From the NCBI GenBank assembly GCA_023662835.1, contig JAMPII010000009.1:1-51967 (forward strand): 51,967 bases of DNA. Reading direction: 5' to 3'. This DNA comes from Muribaculaceae bacterium (GTDB taxonomy: Bacteria > Bacteroidota > Bacteroidia > Bacteroidales > Muribaculaceae). The position numbers were made by a program, and so were the translations under genes. Below the pieces are notes generated by a model that was not told the DNA's origin, did not search any database, and was given only the letters and a program-made list of their open reading frames with translations. Below, piece by piece: positions 1-8,584 of the stretch. Numbering within the stretch: position 1 is the stretch's first letter; each line of letters starts with the position of its first letter.

Positions 1-91
1 GTTATAGGGATATATCTATGACTGTTGAGCTAAATTTTGATGCGGTTGCCCTGAATAGAGACATGTATTTTCACATATTTAATTTTTATTG

Positions 92-99
92 TACCTTTG
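92..99 (+). promoter_or_regulatory. Bacteroidetes -7 promoter element (antiporter)
   Basis: TACCTTTG fits the Bacteroidetes primary sigma factor -7 consensus TAnnTTTG. It lies 24 bases upstream of the antiporter start codon at 124, which predicts a short leader. No clean -33 TTTG is visible about 19 bases upstream, only an AT-rich tract. Confidence 0.5.
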
Positions 100-123
100 T
101 TGAGAAAAACGTGTGTATAAAGA

Positions 124-2310
124 ATGATATTACTCAGCAACATAATGCCACTTGTAACCGACCCGGTACTAATTTTTTTCATTGTACTGGTTATCATTCT
201 ATTGGCTCCAATTCTACTTAATAGCTTAAAAATTCCACACATTATCGGAATGATTGTTGCCGGAGTAATAATCGGCCCATATGGAATTTCGTTGTTAAGC
301 CGCGACGCGAGTTTCGAAATTTTCGGACAAGTAGGCATTATTTATCTCATGTTCCTTGCCGGAATAGAGATAGATATGTTCCATTTGAAAAAGAATCTGC
401 GAAAAGGGCTTGGTTTTGGATTGTGCACATTTGTTGTTCCTATGATTTTAGGAACGCTTACTTCTGTGTGGTTACTGGGATTCAATTGGCTGACTTCAAT
501 TTTGCTAGCTTCAATGTATGCCAGTCATACACTGGTTGCCTACCCCATTGTTTCCCGATTCGGACTCACAAAGTCGCCAGCCGTAATAATTACTATTGCG
601 GGCACAATAGTAACAGTCCTTGGCGCATTGATTGTACTAGCAATTATTGTTGGGATATATCGCGAAGGCTCGTTCAACGGTGCCGAAGTAATGTGGCTCA
701 TGCTGAGACTTGTTGTTTACTGTCTGGTAATCGTATACGCTTTTCCGCGCATCACCCGCTGGATATTCAAAAAATACAACGACAACATAACACAATTCAT
801 CTATGTTTTGGCAATGGTTTTTCTGGCAAGCGTGTCGGCACAGATGATTGGGCTTGAAAGTGTACTCGGGGCGTTCTATGCAGGCTTGGTTATGAACCGC
901 TATATACCCAATACGTCGGGGTTGATGAACAGAATAGAGTTTGTAGGGAACGCAATATTTATCCCCTACTTTCTGATTGGAGTTGGGATGCTTATCAACG
1001 TTAAAGTGCTTTTTGCCAGTCTTAACACACTGTATGTAGCGGTTGTTATGTCGGTTGTGGCCACTATATGCAAATGGCTTGCGGCATGGATAACACAACG
1101 GATCTATAAAATGGATCGCACCGACCGAAGCATGATGTTCGGACTGTCGAATGCTCAGGCTGCTGCCACTTTAGCAGCTGTGATGATTGGCTATAAGCTA
1201 AATATCTTTAACGAAGATGTTCTGAACGGCACAATCGTTATGATACTTGCCACATGCACGATTTCGTCGATCGTCACTGAAAGAGCTGCTCAGAAAATAA
1301 AATTAAAATTACTGCAAGAAAATGCAGAAAATCCCGACAATGAATCGTCAGCGAGAATTAAAAAATCGCATACCTTAATCACGGTATCGAATCCGGTCAC
1401 GGTTCCGGCGCTAGTCGACTTTGCAGTTTTGATGCGACCCATAAACAAAGATGGCGACAATGAAATTTTCGCCCTGCATGTACGCAACGACAATTCATCC
1501 GGCTCGAAGGCAATAAGCAGAAATTCGCTTGATGTTGCAGTAAGCACAGCAGCAAGTGCCGACGTAAAAGTAACACCGATTGAGCGCTACGATCTTAATA
1601 TCGTAACCGGATTAGTCAACACAATAGAAGAACGCGACATTACCGATGTTATCATGGGTATGCACCGCAAAACAACAGTTATCGATAGTTTCTACGGCAC
1701 TAAAATAGAGCAATTGCTAAAGGCAACAAACAAAATGATCGTTATAACTCGATGCTTTATACCCGTCAGCACTGTCACACGCATCGTTGTTTACGTACCC
1801 GAGAAGGCACAGTTTGAAACAGGTTTCGCACGTTGGGTTTGTTCAATCGCGTCGCTAGCAACTCAAATCGGGTGTCGCGCCATATTCTGTTGTCACAACG
1901 AAACGTGGCCATATATAAAGCAGGTAATCAAAAAGTTCCGGTACGAAATACGCGCCGAGAATCGTGAAATGAACGATTGGGACGACTTCCTGCTTCTAGC
2001 CAACCGTATTCTCGACGATGACTTGTTTGTTGTTGTCAGTGCTCGCAGAACCTCAGTTTCGTTCAACTCACAAATGGATGAGTTGCCCGGTTTCCTGCAG
2101 CGCTATTTTGCAACAAACAACCTTGTCGTATTATATCCCGGGCAATTTGGAAATGAAGTACCGGTCACTTCCACAATCGACCCATTAGCAAGCGACATCA
2201 CCGCGCCTCCAAGCCAAATCTGGATCCATGTCGTTTCCGTTTACAGGCGTCTCGTACAATTCAGGAAACGCATAACTCAACGTAATCGACAACGCAAATT
2301 CGATTTATAA
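124..2310 (+). CDS. Kef/Nha-type cation:proton antiporter with cytoplasmic USP-like domain
   Basis: Predicted inner-membrane monovalent cation:proton antiporter of the CPA2 superfamily, exchanging Na+ or K+ for H+ in pH and ion homeostasis. Residues 1 to about 400 are a run of hydrophobic helices, with the family-typical N-terminal stretch of a first helix, an IPHIIGMIVAG segment and IGPYG. From about residue 430 to the end the protein is soluble and resembles universal-stress-protein modules, as in Bacteroidetes sodium:proton antiporters. Its 728 residues are usual for this fused form. The start at 124 keeps a short N-terminus before the first helix; an alternative ATG lies at 145. nadC follows after 19 bases, probably on the same transcript. 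The exact ion cannot be read from the sequence. Confidence 0.87.
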   Translation: MILLSNIMPLVTDPVLIFFIVLVIILLAPILLNSLKIPHIIGMIVAGVIIGPYGISLLSRDASFEIFGQVGIIYLMFLAGIEIDMFHLKKNLRKGLGFGLCTFVVPMILGTLTSVWLLGFNWLTSILLASMYASHTLVAYPIVSRFGLTKSPAVIITIAGTIVTVLGALIVLAIIVGIYREGSFNGAEVMWLMLRLVVYCLVIVYAFPRITRWIFKKYNDNITQFIYVLAMVFLASVSAQMIGLESVLGAFYAGLVMNRYIPNTSGLMNRIEFVGNAIFIPYFLIGVGMLINVKVLFASLNTLYVAVVMSVVATICKWLAAWITQRIYKMDRTDRSMMFGLSNAQAAATLAAVMIGYKLNIFNEDVLNGTIVMILATCTISSIVTERAAQKIKLKLLQENAENPDNESSARIKKSHTLITVSNPVTVPALVDFAVLMRPINKDGDNEIFALHVRNDNSSGSKAISRNSLDVAVSTAASADVKVTPIERYDLNIVTGLVNTIEERDITDVIMGMHRKTTVIDSFYGTKIEQLLKATNKMIVITRCFIPVSTVTRIVVYVPEKAQFETGFARWVCSIASLATQIGCRAIFCCHNETWPYIKQVIKKFRYEIRAENREMNDWDDFLLLANRILDDDLFVVVSARRTSVSFNSQMDELPGFLQRYFATNNLVVLYPGQFGNEVPVTSTIDPLASDITAPPSQIWIHVVSVYRRLVQFRKRITQRNRQRKFDL

Positions 2311-2329
2311 ACCCACACAATATAACCTA

Positions 2330-3178
2330 ATGAAAACTACCGATGAATTAATCGACGATTTGCTGACACTAGCTTTTGCTGAAGATGTTGGCGACGGCGA
2401 CCACACAACGTTATCAACGATTCCCGATTCTGCAGTCGGACGCCAGCGCCTGCTGGTGAAAGAAGAAGGCATACTCGCCGGCGTTGAAATAGCACGCCGA
2501 GTTTTCAACAAATTCGACCCTGAACTCAAAATGACTGTGTTCATCAACGACGGTGCTCACGTAAAGCCCGGCGATATCGCGTTTGTTGTCGAAGGTAAAG
2601 TTCGCTCCCTGCTCCAGACCGAACGTGTGATGCTTAATATCATGCAACGAATGAGTGGAGTAGCTACAATGACTGCAAAATATCAACAGCGGCTCAAGGG
2701 GATGAAAACTAAAGTTCTTGACACCAGAAAAACGACACCCGGCATGCGTCTGTTGGAAAAGGAAGCGGTGAAAATCGGAGGTGGAATGAACCATCGAATC
2801 GGTTTGTTCGACATGATATTGATAAAGGACAACCATATCGACTTTGCCGGAGGAATTCCTCAAGCTGTTGCTTCGGCAAAAAAATACCTTAAAGAAAAAG
2901 GTAAAAACCTGAAAATTGAAGTTGAAGTTCGAAACACAGAGGAAATTATGCAAGCGCTCGAAGCGGGTGCCGACAGGATTATGCTCGATAACTTCACGCC
3001 GGAACGCACAGCAGAAGCTGTTAAAGTGATTAATCATCGTGCCGAAGTTGAATCATCAGGCGGAATCACAATTGACACCCTTCGCGACTACGCCGAATGC
3101 GGTGTAGACTTCATATCAGTTGGTGCACTCACCCACTCCGTCAAAGGACTCGATATGAGTTTTAAAGCCTGCGAATAA
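2330..3178 (+). CDS. nadC: nicotinate-nucleotide pyrophosphorylase (carboxylating)
   Basis: Quinolinate phosphoribosyltransferase, which converts quinolinate and PRPP to nicotinate mononucleotide, CO2 and PPi in de novo NAD synthesis (cytoplasm). The 282-residue length is normal. Visible family signatures are LDTRKTTPG at residues 130-138 and the substrate-binding stretch GGMNHRIGLFDMILIKDNH at 151-169; the C-terminal barrel contains IMLDNF and a SSGGI phosphate-binding segment. It starts 19 bases after the antiporter gene. Its 3' end lies 20 bases from the convergent threonine aldolase gene, whose last codons hold a hairpin that could end this transcript. No nadA or nadB is present in the window. 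Confidence 0.96.
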   Translation: MKTTDELIDDLLTLAFAEDVGDGDHTTLSTIPDSAVGRQRLLVKEEGILAGVEIARRVFNKFDPELKMTVFINDGAHVKPGDIAFVVEGKVRSLLQTERVMLNIMQRMSGVATMTAKYQQRLKGMKTKVLDTRKTTPGMRLLEKEAVKIGGGMNHRIGLFDMILIKDNHIDFAGGIPQAVASAKKYLKEKGKNLKIEVEVRNTEEIMQALEAGADRIMLDNFTPERTAEAVKVINHRAEVESSGGITIDTLRDYAECGVDFISVGALTHSVKGLDMSFKACE

Positions 3179-3197
3179 TACACCTTTCGCAATTTAG

Positions 3198-3241
3198 GCT
3201 ACGAATCAGATGAAGTAAATTTCTTTAATCGGATTCGTAGC
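3198..3241 (+). terminator. candidate terminator of nadC inside the ltaE 3' end
   Basis: A 10-base perfect inverted repeat (GCTACGAATC at 3198-3207, GATTCGTAGC at 3232-3241; loop 24 bases) overlaps the stop codon and last codons of the opposite-strand aldolase gene. On the plus strand it is followed by TCTTCTATTG, which is pyrimidine-rich but not a strong U tract. Termination is an inference. Confidence 0.4.
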
Positions 3242-4254
3242 TCTTCTATTGAAGCATCTGTTGTCGACCAATCTGTAACAAAGCGCACCGGCGTATTCTC
3301 ATTTTGACGCGCGCCCCATAGTTCAAAGCCAACCCTTTCCGAAAAAAGATAGTCAATCAGCCTATTCGGCAAAAGAAAAAACTGTTGGTTTGTCGTCGAA
3401 TCGATATAACACTCATATCCAAACTCTTCGAATACTTTTCGGAGTTTAATTGCACAGCTTATTCCGTTACGTCCTATGCGTTTGTATAAGTCATTGCGGA
3501 AAAGTGTAGCAAACTGCACTCCCAGAAGCCTACCCTTTGCTAACAAAGCTCCGTGTTGCTTAACAATAGTCATAAAATGAGGGAGCATCGTTTTATCTTT
3601 TGTCACTACGGCCTCACCAAACAACAATCCGCACTTGGTGCCACCAATGTAAAACACATCCGTCAACCGTGATATGTCGGCCAATGTAACATCGTTGTCC
3701 GTTGCCTGCAACGCATAAGCCAGACGGGCACCATCAAGGTAAAGTTTTAAACCCCGTTCATGACAAACCAAACTGATTGCTTTCAGTTCAGATAATGAAT
3801 ATAAAGTACCAAGTTCTGTCGGCTGCGAGATATAAACCATTCCAGGAGCTACCATATGAGCAAATGTGTCGTCAGCGTAAAAATTATCGACATATGATGC
3901 AATATCGTCAGCTTCAAGTTTTCCTAAAAATGATGGCAACACAATAACCTTATGACCATCAGCCTCAATTGCTCCAGCTTCATGTACATTAATATGGGAA
4001 GTCTCCGCCGCTAATACTCCTTCATAACTACGAAGAAGCGTATCAATAACGACTGCATTTGTTTGAGTTCCACCAACAAGAAATTGAACTAACGAATCAT
4101 GTTCATTCAAGCCACATACATCTGTTATCAATTTCTTTGCTTCAGTCGTATAGCCATCCTCTCCGTATCCAACTGTCGCATCCATATTTGTTGAGCACAA
4201 AGCCGTCAGAACTTCCGGGTGACATCCACGTATATAATCAGAATTGAAATTCAT
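3199..4254 (-). CDS. ltaE: low-specificity L-threonine aldolase
   Basis: PLP-dependent fold-type I aldolase that cleaves L-threonine or L-allo-threonine to glycine and acetaldehyde (beta-eliminating lyase superfamily). Counted from the ATG at 4254 it has 351 residues. DGARL at 174-178 holds the PLP-ring aspartate, and GGTKCG contains the presumed Schiff-base lysine, K207. GGTQTN at about 61-66 is the cofactor phosphate region. The reading frame can be extended 6 bases to a TTG, but ATG is preferred. It is convergent with nadC and is preceded by the two tRNA-Arg genes on the same strand. No clear promoter motif was found upstream. Confidence 0.92.
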   Translation of the reverse strand: MNFNSDYIRGCHPEVLTALCSTNMDATVGYGEDGYTTEAKKLITDVCGLNEHDSLVQFLVGGTQTNAVVIDTLLRSYEGVLAAETSHINVHEAGAIEADGHKVIVLPSFLGKLEADDIASYVDNFYADDTFAHMVAPGMVYISQPTELGTLYSLSELKAISLVCHERGLKLYLDGARLAYALQATDNDVTLADISRLTDVFYIGGTKCGLLFGEAVVTKDKTMLPHFMTIVKQHGALLAKGRLLGVQFATLFRNDLYKRIGRNGISCAIKLRKVFEEFGYECYIDSTTNQQFFLLPNRLIDYLFSERVGFELWGARQNENTPVRFVTDWSTTDASIEELRIRLKKFTSSDS

Positions 4255-4309
4255 TATCAATGAAATTGTTTACTATGATGTTTAATTTAACAATATCTTT
4301 CATCGAACA

Positions 4310-4343
4310 ACAGCCAACTCGCTGCTAAACACGAATTGGCTGT
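4310..4343 (-). terminator. hairpin downstream of the tRNA-Arg pair
   Basis: ACAGCCAA (4310-4317) pairs with TTGGCTGT (4336-4343). Three further pairs form inside after one mismatch. It lies directly downstream of the minus-strand tRNAs and upstream of ltaE. The U tract beyond it is weak (TGTTCG), so it may be a terminator or a processing hairpin. Confidence 0.5.
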
Positions 4344-4352
4344 AGTTAAAAG

Positions 4353-4427
4353 TGATTCGGCTGGGACTCGAACCCAGGACCCACAGCTTAGAAGGCTGTT
4401 GCTCTAATCCGACTGAGCTACCGAACC
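4353..4427 (-). tRNA. tRNA-Arg (anticodon UCU)
   Basis: This 75-nt cloverleaf on the minus strand reads AGA codons. The acceptor stem GGTTCGG pairs with CCGAATC (one G-U), with discriminator A at 4353. The anticodon stem ACAGC/GCTGT encloses the loop CTTCTAA, so the anticodon is TCT (positions 4390-4392). The T arm contains GGTTCGAGTCC. CCA is not encoded and would be added after transcription. It lies 24 bases downstream of a second tRNA-Arg, probably in one transcript. Confidence 0.95.
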
Positions 4428-4451
4428 ATGCTAATATAATTATATTGCATG

Positions 4452-4523
4452 TATGCCCGTGGGGAGTCGAACCCCAATCGATGGAACCGGAATCCATTAT
4501 TCTATCCATTGAACTACGGGCAC
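4452..4523 (-). tRNA. tRNA-Arg (anticodon CCG)
   Basis: This 72-nt cloverleaf on the minus strand reads CGG codons. The acceptor GTGCCCG pairs with CGGGCAT, the first pair being G-U, with discriminator A at 4452. The anticodon stem ATGGA/TCCAT encloses TTCCGGT, giving anticodon CCG (4488-4490). The T arm is intact (GGTTCGACTCC). CCA is not encoded. It is the upstream member of a two-tRNA arginine cluster. Confidence 0.94.
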
Positions 4524-4571
4524 ATAAACTAGCTTTTGCTCGTTTCGGCGGCAAAATTACTATTTTTTTTG

Positions 4572-4579
4572 TAGATTTG
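4572..4579 (+). promoter_or_regulatory. -7 promoter element (ung)
   Basis: TAGATTTG matches TAnnTTTG and lies 31 bases before the ung start codon, just beyond the divergent tRNA genes. No well-spaced -33 TTTG is visible. Confidence 0.5.
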
Positions 4580-4610
4580 CAATATTGAACTAAGTTTTTG
4601 CTTCCGGTTT

Positions 4611-5285
4611 ATGAATGTAAGAATAGAAAATTCATGGCAAAAGGCACTTGCCCAACAATGGGATGAGCCCTATTTCGTTGCTCTTACTGACTTCGTTAGG
4701 CAGCGGTATGCCGATCCTAAAATTACCGTATATCCTCCGGCCAAGCAAATTTTTGCGGCTTTCGACCAGTGCCCCTTCTCCCATGTAAAGGTAGTTATCA
4801 TTGGCCAGGATCCCTATCATGGCCCCGGACAAGCCAACGGCTTATGTTTTTCTGTTAACAACGGGGTGCCTCTGCCGCCATCGTTACTAAACATTTTCAA
4901 GGAAATAAAGGATGACTTGTCGTTGGAGCAGGCTCCTACCGACGGCGATTTGAGCCGCTGGGCTCGGCAGGGTGTTCTTCTTCTTAATGCAACTTTAACT
5001 GTCGATGCCCATTGTGCAGCTTCTCATCAAGGGAAAGGATGGGAGAGATTTACCGACGAAGTTATCATGAAACTCAACAATGATAAAAACAATATCGTTT
5101 TTATTCTTTGGGGGTCATACGCAATTAAAAAAGGCGCTTTTATCGACCGCAGCCGACATTGTGTAATCACATCAGCCCACCCTTCTCCTCTTTCTGCCTA
5201 TCGAGGTTTTTTCGGTTCAAAGCCATTTTCGAAAACTAACAAATTTCTTATCGAACACAATATTTCTCCAATCGACTGGCGATAG
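4611..5285 (+). CDS. ung: uracil-DNA glycosylase (family 1)
   Basis: Removes uracil from DNA in base excision repair. The 224-residue length is typical. The water-activating motif GQDPYHG spans 65-71, with catalytic D67. LLLNATLTV at 123-131 corresponds to the uracil-binding LLLNxxLTV motif. HPSPLSAYRGF begins at H190 and is the DNA-intercalation and catalytic-His loop. A -7 promoter element lies just upstream, and the T9SS plug-domain gene follows after 23 bases, so the three genes up to 7209 may form one transcript. The dUTPase gene at 31 kb covers the complementary task of limiting uracil incorporation. Confidence 0.98.
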   Translation: MNVRIENSWQKALAQQWDEPYFVALTDFVRQRYADPKITVYPPAKQIFAAFDQCPFSHVKVVIIGQDPYHGPGQANGLCFSVNNGVPLPPSLLNIFKEIKDDLSLEQAPTDGDLSRWARQGVLLLNATLTVDAHCAASHQGKGWERFTDEVIMKLNNDKNNIVFILWGSYAIKKGAFIDRSRHCVITSAHPSPLSAYRGFFGSKPFSKTNKFLIEHNISPIDWR

Positions 5286-5308
5286 AATATCATCAGCCTC
5301 TAATTGTA

Positions 5309-6586
5309 ATGCGATTTAATATATTACATATAATACTTGCCTTTATCGGAATTATTTCCGCCAAAGCTGAGATAGCCGAAACACATACCCAAAGTTTCGA
5401 CGCAAACTTCCGAACGATTCAAGTCTTCCCGTTGGGTAACGACCAGCTTCCGCCTGTAATTACACTAAATTCCGACGACCGACTTCTTGTTTCGTTCGAT
5501 GAACTTGCTGAAGAACACTCCAATCTTCAATATTCCTTAACACACTGCAATGCCCAATGGCAACCCGAGAACCTTGCAGAAAGTGAATTTCTTGAAGGCT
5601 TTAATTATGCCGACGTAGTCGACTTTCAGTATTCGCGAACAACATTGGCTCATTATGTCAACTATCGGATTTTAATTCCGAACGAGCAAATGCAGCCTTT
5701 GATATCCGGCAATTACTTGCTACGGGTTTATCGCGACAACGACCCGGAAAACACATTACTTCAAGTGCGATTTTCCGTCACAGAGCAATTAGTAAAAATA
5801 TTCGGCAACGTGAGCGTTTCAACCGATGTCGACTACAGATCGCGTCATCAGCAACTGGAATTTGAAGTCGACGGTGGCGACGATTTATCGATCGACGACC
5901 TTTCAAACCGGCTTATTGCAGTTGTTAAACAAAATAATCGAAACGATAATTCAGTCACAGTAACTCACCCGCAGTTCATCACAAGTGGCAAAGCACATTA
6001 CAAACATCTCAAACCTCTGATTTTTCCCGCAGGAAATGAATATCGTCGCTTTGAAACGGTTTCCACGCTTTACCCCGGTATGAATATTGCTAAAATCGAT
6101 TTTGCTAACGGTTTATACCAAATGAAAGTTACGACAGATACTATTCGCGCAACTGAGCCGTACACCTACGACCGGACACAAAAAGGACGTTTCCGAATTC
6201 ATGAATATAATTCAACCGATGCAGATATAGATGCCGACTATGTTGTAACCCACTTTGAGCTACGCCTGCCTGGCGGAATGGAAGCGCCTATGCCTCTTTT
6301 TATCGACGGGGACATGTTTAACCGCAACATTAATGATGAGAGCATTATGCGTTACGACCCATTCGACAAAGTGTACCGCAAAACTGTACTATTGAAACAA
6401 GGAGCTTACAACTATCAATACCTTATGCCAGGCCTTAAATCGAGTGCCACAGCGGCAATTGAAGGCGACTTTTGCGAAACTGAAAACGAATATACTATCT
6501 ACATTTATTATCGTCAGCCTGGAGCACGATACGATCGGCTCATTGGAGTTACGACTCTGTTTTCAGCCAACAACAAACAATTGTAA
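5309..6586 (+). CDS. type IX secretion plug-domain protein (DUF5103)
   Basis: A 425-residue exported protein with an N-terminal signal peptide (about residues 1-18, ending around SAKA). It looks like the Bacteroidetes family formerly called DUF5103, now described as the T9SS plug protein that associates with the SprA translocon. Supporting features are a beta-rich fold, the early segment with LNSDDRLLVSFDEL, a CNAQWQPENLAESEFLEGFN-type motif and a C-terminal YNYQYLMPG segment. No other type IX secretion gene is in the window, so its role here is uncertain. It is followed after 20 bases by the DUF3109 gene. Family assignment rests on remembered motifs and was not searched. Confidence 0.75.
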   Translation: MRFNILHIILAFIGIISAKAEIAETHTQSFDANFRTIQVFPLGNDQLPPVITLNSDDRLLVSFDELAEEHSNLQYSLTHCNAQWQPENLAESEFLEGFNYADVVDFQYSRTTLAHYVNYRILIPNEQMQPLISGNYLLRVYRDNDPENTLLQVRFSVTEQLVKIFGNVSVSTDVDYRSRHQQLEFEVDGGDDLSIDDLSNRLIAVVKQNNRNDNSVTVTHPQFITSGKAHYKHLKPLIFPAGNEYRRFETVSTLYPGMNIAKIDFANGLYQMKVTTDTIRATEPYTYDRTQKGRFRIHEYNSTDADIDADYVVTHFELRLPGGMEAPMPLFIDGDMFNRNINDESIMRYDPFDKVYRKTVLLKQGAYNYQYLMPGLKSSATAAIEGDFCETENEYTIYIYYRQPGARYDRLIGVTTLFSANNKQL

Positions 6587-6606
6587 GAGTTTATTTACAA
6601 ACACTA

Positions 6607-7209
6607 ATGGACGAAGAACAAATTATGCTACAAATACAGAACGCCCTTGTTTCTCTGGATTTTGCCGAACGCTATTTCTGTTGCGATCTTAACAAGTGTC
6701 TTGGCGAATGTTGTATTGAAGGCGACGCCGGTGCTCCAATAACAAAAGAAGAGCATGAAAAACTCAAGGAAATTCTTCCGGTTGTAAAACCTTATCTGAC
6801 CACGAAAGCACTGGAGGCTATTGAAGAACGCGGTGTTGCCTACGTTGACGAAGAAGGCGACCTCGTTACAAACATTGTAGATGGGCGCGATTGCGTATTC
6901 ACATGCTTTGAAAAAAACGGAATGTGTCTTTGCGCAATTGAAAAAGCGTACCGCGAAGGGAAAATTAAAGATTTCCGTAAACCTGCATCCTGCTATCTCT
7001 ACCCTGCTCGATTGTCGGTCTACCCTACTTTTACAGCGGTAAACTTTCATCGATGGAAAATATGCAAGGCTGCTGAAATTTTGGGACGTAAGGAAAACAT
7101 TCGCCTTTACGAGTTCCTTAAAGAGCCACTGACCGAATACTTCGGAAAAGAATGGTACGATGAGCTGGCATTAGCTTGCAAAACCTATATAGAGGAATAC
7201 TCTAAATAA
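6607..7209 (+). CDS. DUF3109 family cysteine-rich protein
   Basis: A 200-residue cytoplasmic protein matching the DUF3109 family (function unknown, possibly metal- or Fe-S-binding). Conserved cysteines sit in FCCDLNKCLGECCIEGDAG near residues 24-41, in the DCVF and MCLCAIEKA stretch near 95-112, and in PASCYLYPAR near 127-136. The spacing resembles the zinc/iron-chelating CxxxCC proteins of the YkgJ group. It starts 20 bases after the T9SS plug gene and is likely the last gene of that operon, with a bidirectional hairpin just downstream. No catalytic role can be assigned. Confidence 0.8.
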   Translation: MDEEQIMLQIQNALVSLDFAERYFCCDLNKCLGECCIEGDAGAPITKEEHEKLKEILPVVKPYLTTKALEAIEERGVAYVDEEGDLVTNIVDGRDCVFTCFEKNGMCLCAIEKAYREGKIKDFRKPASCYLYPARLSVYPTFTAVNFHRWKICKAAEILGRKENIRLYEFLKEPLTEYFGKEWYDELALACKTYIEEYSK

Positions 7210-7216
7210 GCGAAGA

Positions 7217-7244
7217 GGCTACGCCACTCACAATTGGCATAGCC
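7217..7244. terminator. bidirectional terminator hairpin
   Basis: GGCTACGCCA (7217-7226) pairs with TGGCATAGCC (7235-7244) with one G-U, loop 8 bases. It lies between the convergent ends of the DUF3109 gene and the TolC-like gene and is followed by CCTTTATG on the plus strand. Confidence 0.6.
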
Positions 7245-7272
7245 CCTTTATGACCCACATCAAACAGGGGTT

Positions 7273-8580
7273 CTAAATTGAGCCTTTCGCGTAGAAGTCT
7301 AGGATTCGGTTGCGGAGTATTAGCTCAAAATGAGCTTGCAAAGCCTCTGCTTTAGCTCTTAACGCTTTTGTTTTCGATTGCTGATATTCGGTTGGTGTTG
7401 CACGCCCTATACCATACTTCTCGCTCATTGCCGTGAATGCTTTCGCCGTCGCGTTTTCAGCCACAAGTGCCGATTTCAATTTCTTCTGTGCGCCGTCGGC
7501 TCTCATATACGCCTGTTCGATGGATTTAAATAATTCCTGTTCAACTTGTTGCTGTTGCAATTGGGCTGTTACTTTCTGAACTTTTGCTCGTTTAACCGAG
7601 TTTCTTGTCTGGAGTGCATCGAAAATAGGCACCGATAGCGAAAATCCTAGCCCTTTACTGAAATTATTCTTCATTTGCTGGTTAAATGACTGACTTCGAT
7701 GGCCACTAAGAGTATAATAATTACTTCCAAGACTGGCGTTGAACGATATAGATGGGATGTAACCCGTTTTCGCCAGACTAACGTTTTTATCGGCTGCCGA
7801 TACAGAAAGGCGTGAAGCCTGAACTGTATGATTTATATTAATAGCCTGGGCATAAACCTGTTCGGGCGTTGCCATTAGTTCAGTATAGTTCGAACTTTTA
7901 TCCAATGGTTCAACATCAAAGTCTACAACGTTGCTCAAATTCAACATCTGGGCCAAATCAATCAAAGCCAGCCTGCAATCGTTTTCAGCTTGTTCCATGC
8001 TATACTTGTCTTGTGCCAGCTGCGATTCTGCTTCAAGCATATCAACTTCAGGAATCTTGCCAGCTTCAAGCAGAGCCTTCTGACGGCCAAGCTCAAATGT
8101 CGACAATTCAACCTGATGCTTTGCAACCTCTTTCATTTCCTTAGAATAAAGAACCTGAAGGTATGCCGCTAGTACGTTAAGAGTCACATCATCCTTTGCC
8201 GCCTCAAACTGTTCGAACGCAGCCGCCAATGAAGCCTTTGTGTATTCAATTTGCCGTACCGTATTCAGTCCGTCGAAAACAGGCAAATTCATTTGCAGCC
8301 CGAGCGATGTATTGCTCGTGTTGGTGTTTGAATAAGTGTTGTCGCTTGTAATACCACGGCCAAAACTCCACGATTGGTTTGCATAGCCATTCAACGTGGG
8401 TAGGAAGCGCGACTTAGCCTGAGCGACCGATAACTTTCCTGACTCCACTTCATTACCTCTTAACTGTACGTTTATGTTATGCTCTATAGCGTAACTAACA
8501 CATTTTTCCAGGCTCCACACCTCAGCATAAGAATGCATTGCAATCAATGATGCCGCAATTAAAATAATGGTCTTTTTCAT
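7273..8580 (-). CDS. TolC-family outer-membrane efflux channel
   Basis: A 435-residue outer-membrane factor that would form the exit duct of a tripartite efflux or export pump. It has a signal peptide (residues 1-19, ending HSYA) followed by WSLEKCVSYAIEHN, the usual first helix of OEP repeats. Two alpha-hairpin repeats rich in A, Q and L follow, with sequence symmetry at LEAESQLAQ and YQQSKTKALRAKAEA. It is the last gene of the five-gene minus-strand operon, 4 bases after the adaptor gene. The substrate is unknown. A bidirectional terminator lies just beyond. Confidence 0.92.
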   Translation of the reverse strand: MKKTIILIAASLIAMHSYAEVWSLEKCVSYAIEHNINVQLRGNEVESGKLSVAQAKSRFLPTLNGYANQSWSFGRGITSDNTYSNTNTSNTSLGLQMNLPVFDGLNTVRQIEYTKASLAAAFEQFEAAKDDVTLNVLAAYLQVLYSKEMKEVAKHQVELSTFELGRQKALLEAGKIPEVDMLEAESQLAQDKYSMEQAENDCRLALIDLAQMLNLSNVVDFDVEPLDKSSNYTELMATPEQVYAQAININHTVQASRLSVSAADKNVSLAKTGYIPSISFNASLGSNYYTLSGHRSQSFNQQMKNNFSKGLGFSLSVPIFDALQTRNSVKRAKVQKVTAQLQQQQVEQELFKSIEQAYMRADGAQKKLKSALVAENATAKAFTAMSEKYGIGRATPTEYQQSKTKALRAKAEALQAHFELILRNRILDFYAKGSI

Positions 8581-8584
8581 CGCC

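Noticed and set aside
18-221. 67-codon open frame at the window start
   Set aside because: It overlaps the promoter and start of the antiporter gene in another frame and has no recognisable features.
637-1098. 153-codon open frame antisense to the antiporter
   Set aside because: It lies entirely opposite the transmembrane region of a clear gene and is rich in C, H, N and Y, as expected for a shadow frame.
2414-3037. 207-codon open frame antisense to nadC
   Set aside because: It lies fully opposite a clear, complete nadC; its translation shows no recognisable domain and has shadow-frame composition rich in F, S and H.
4300-4588. Open frames on both strands over the tRNA genes
   Set aside because: They run through two well-formed tRNA-Arg cloverleaves and are not coding.
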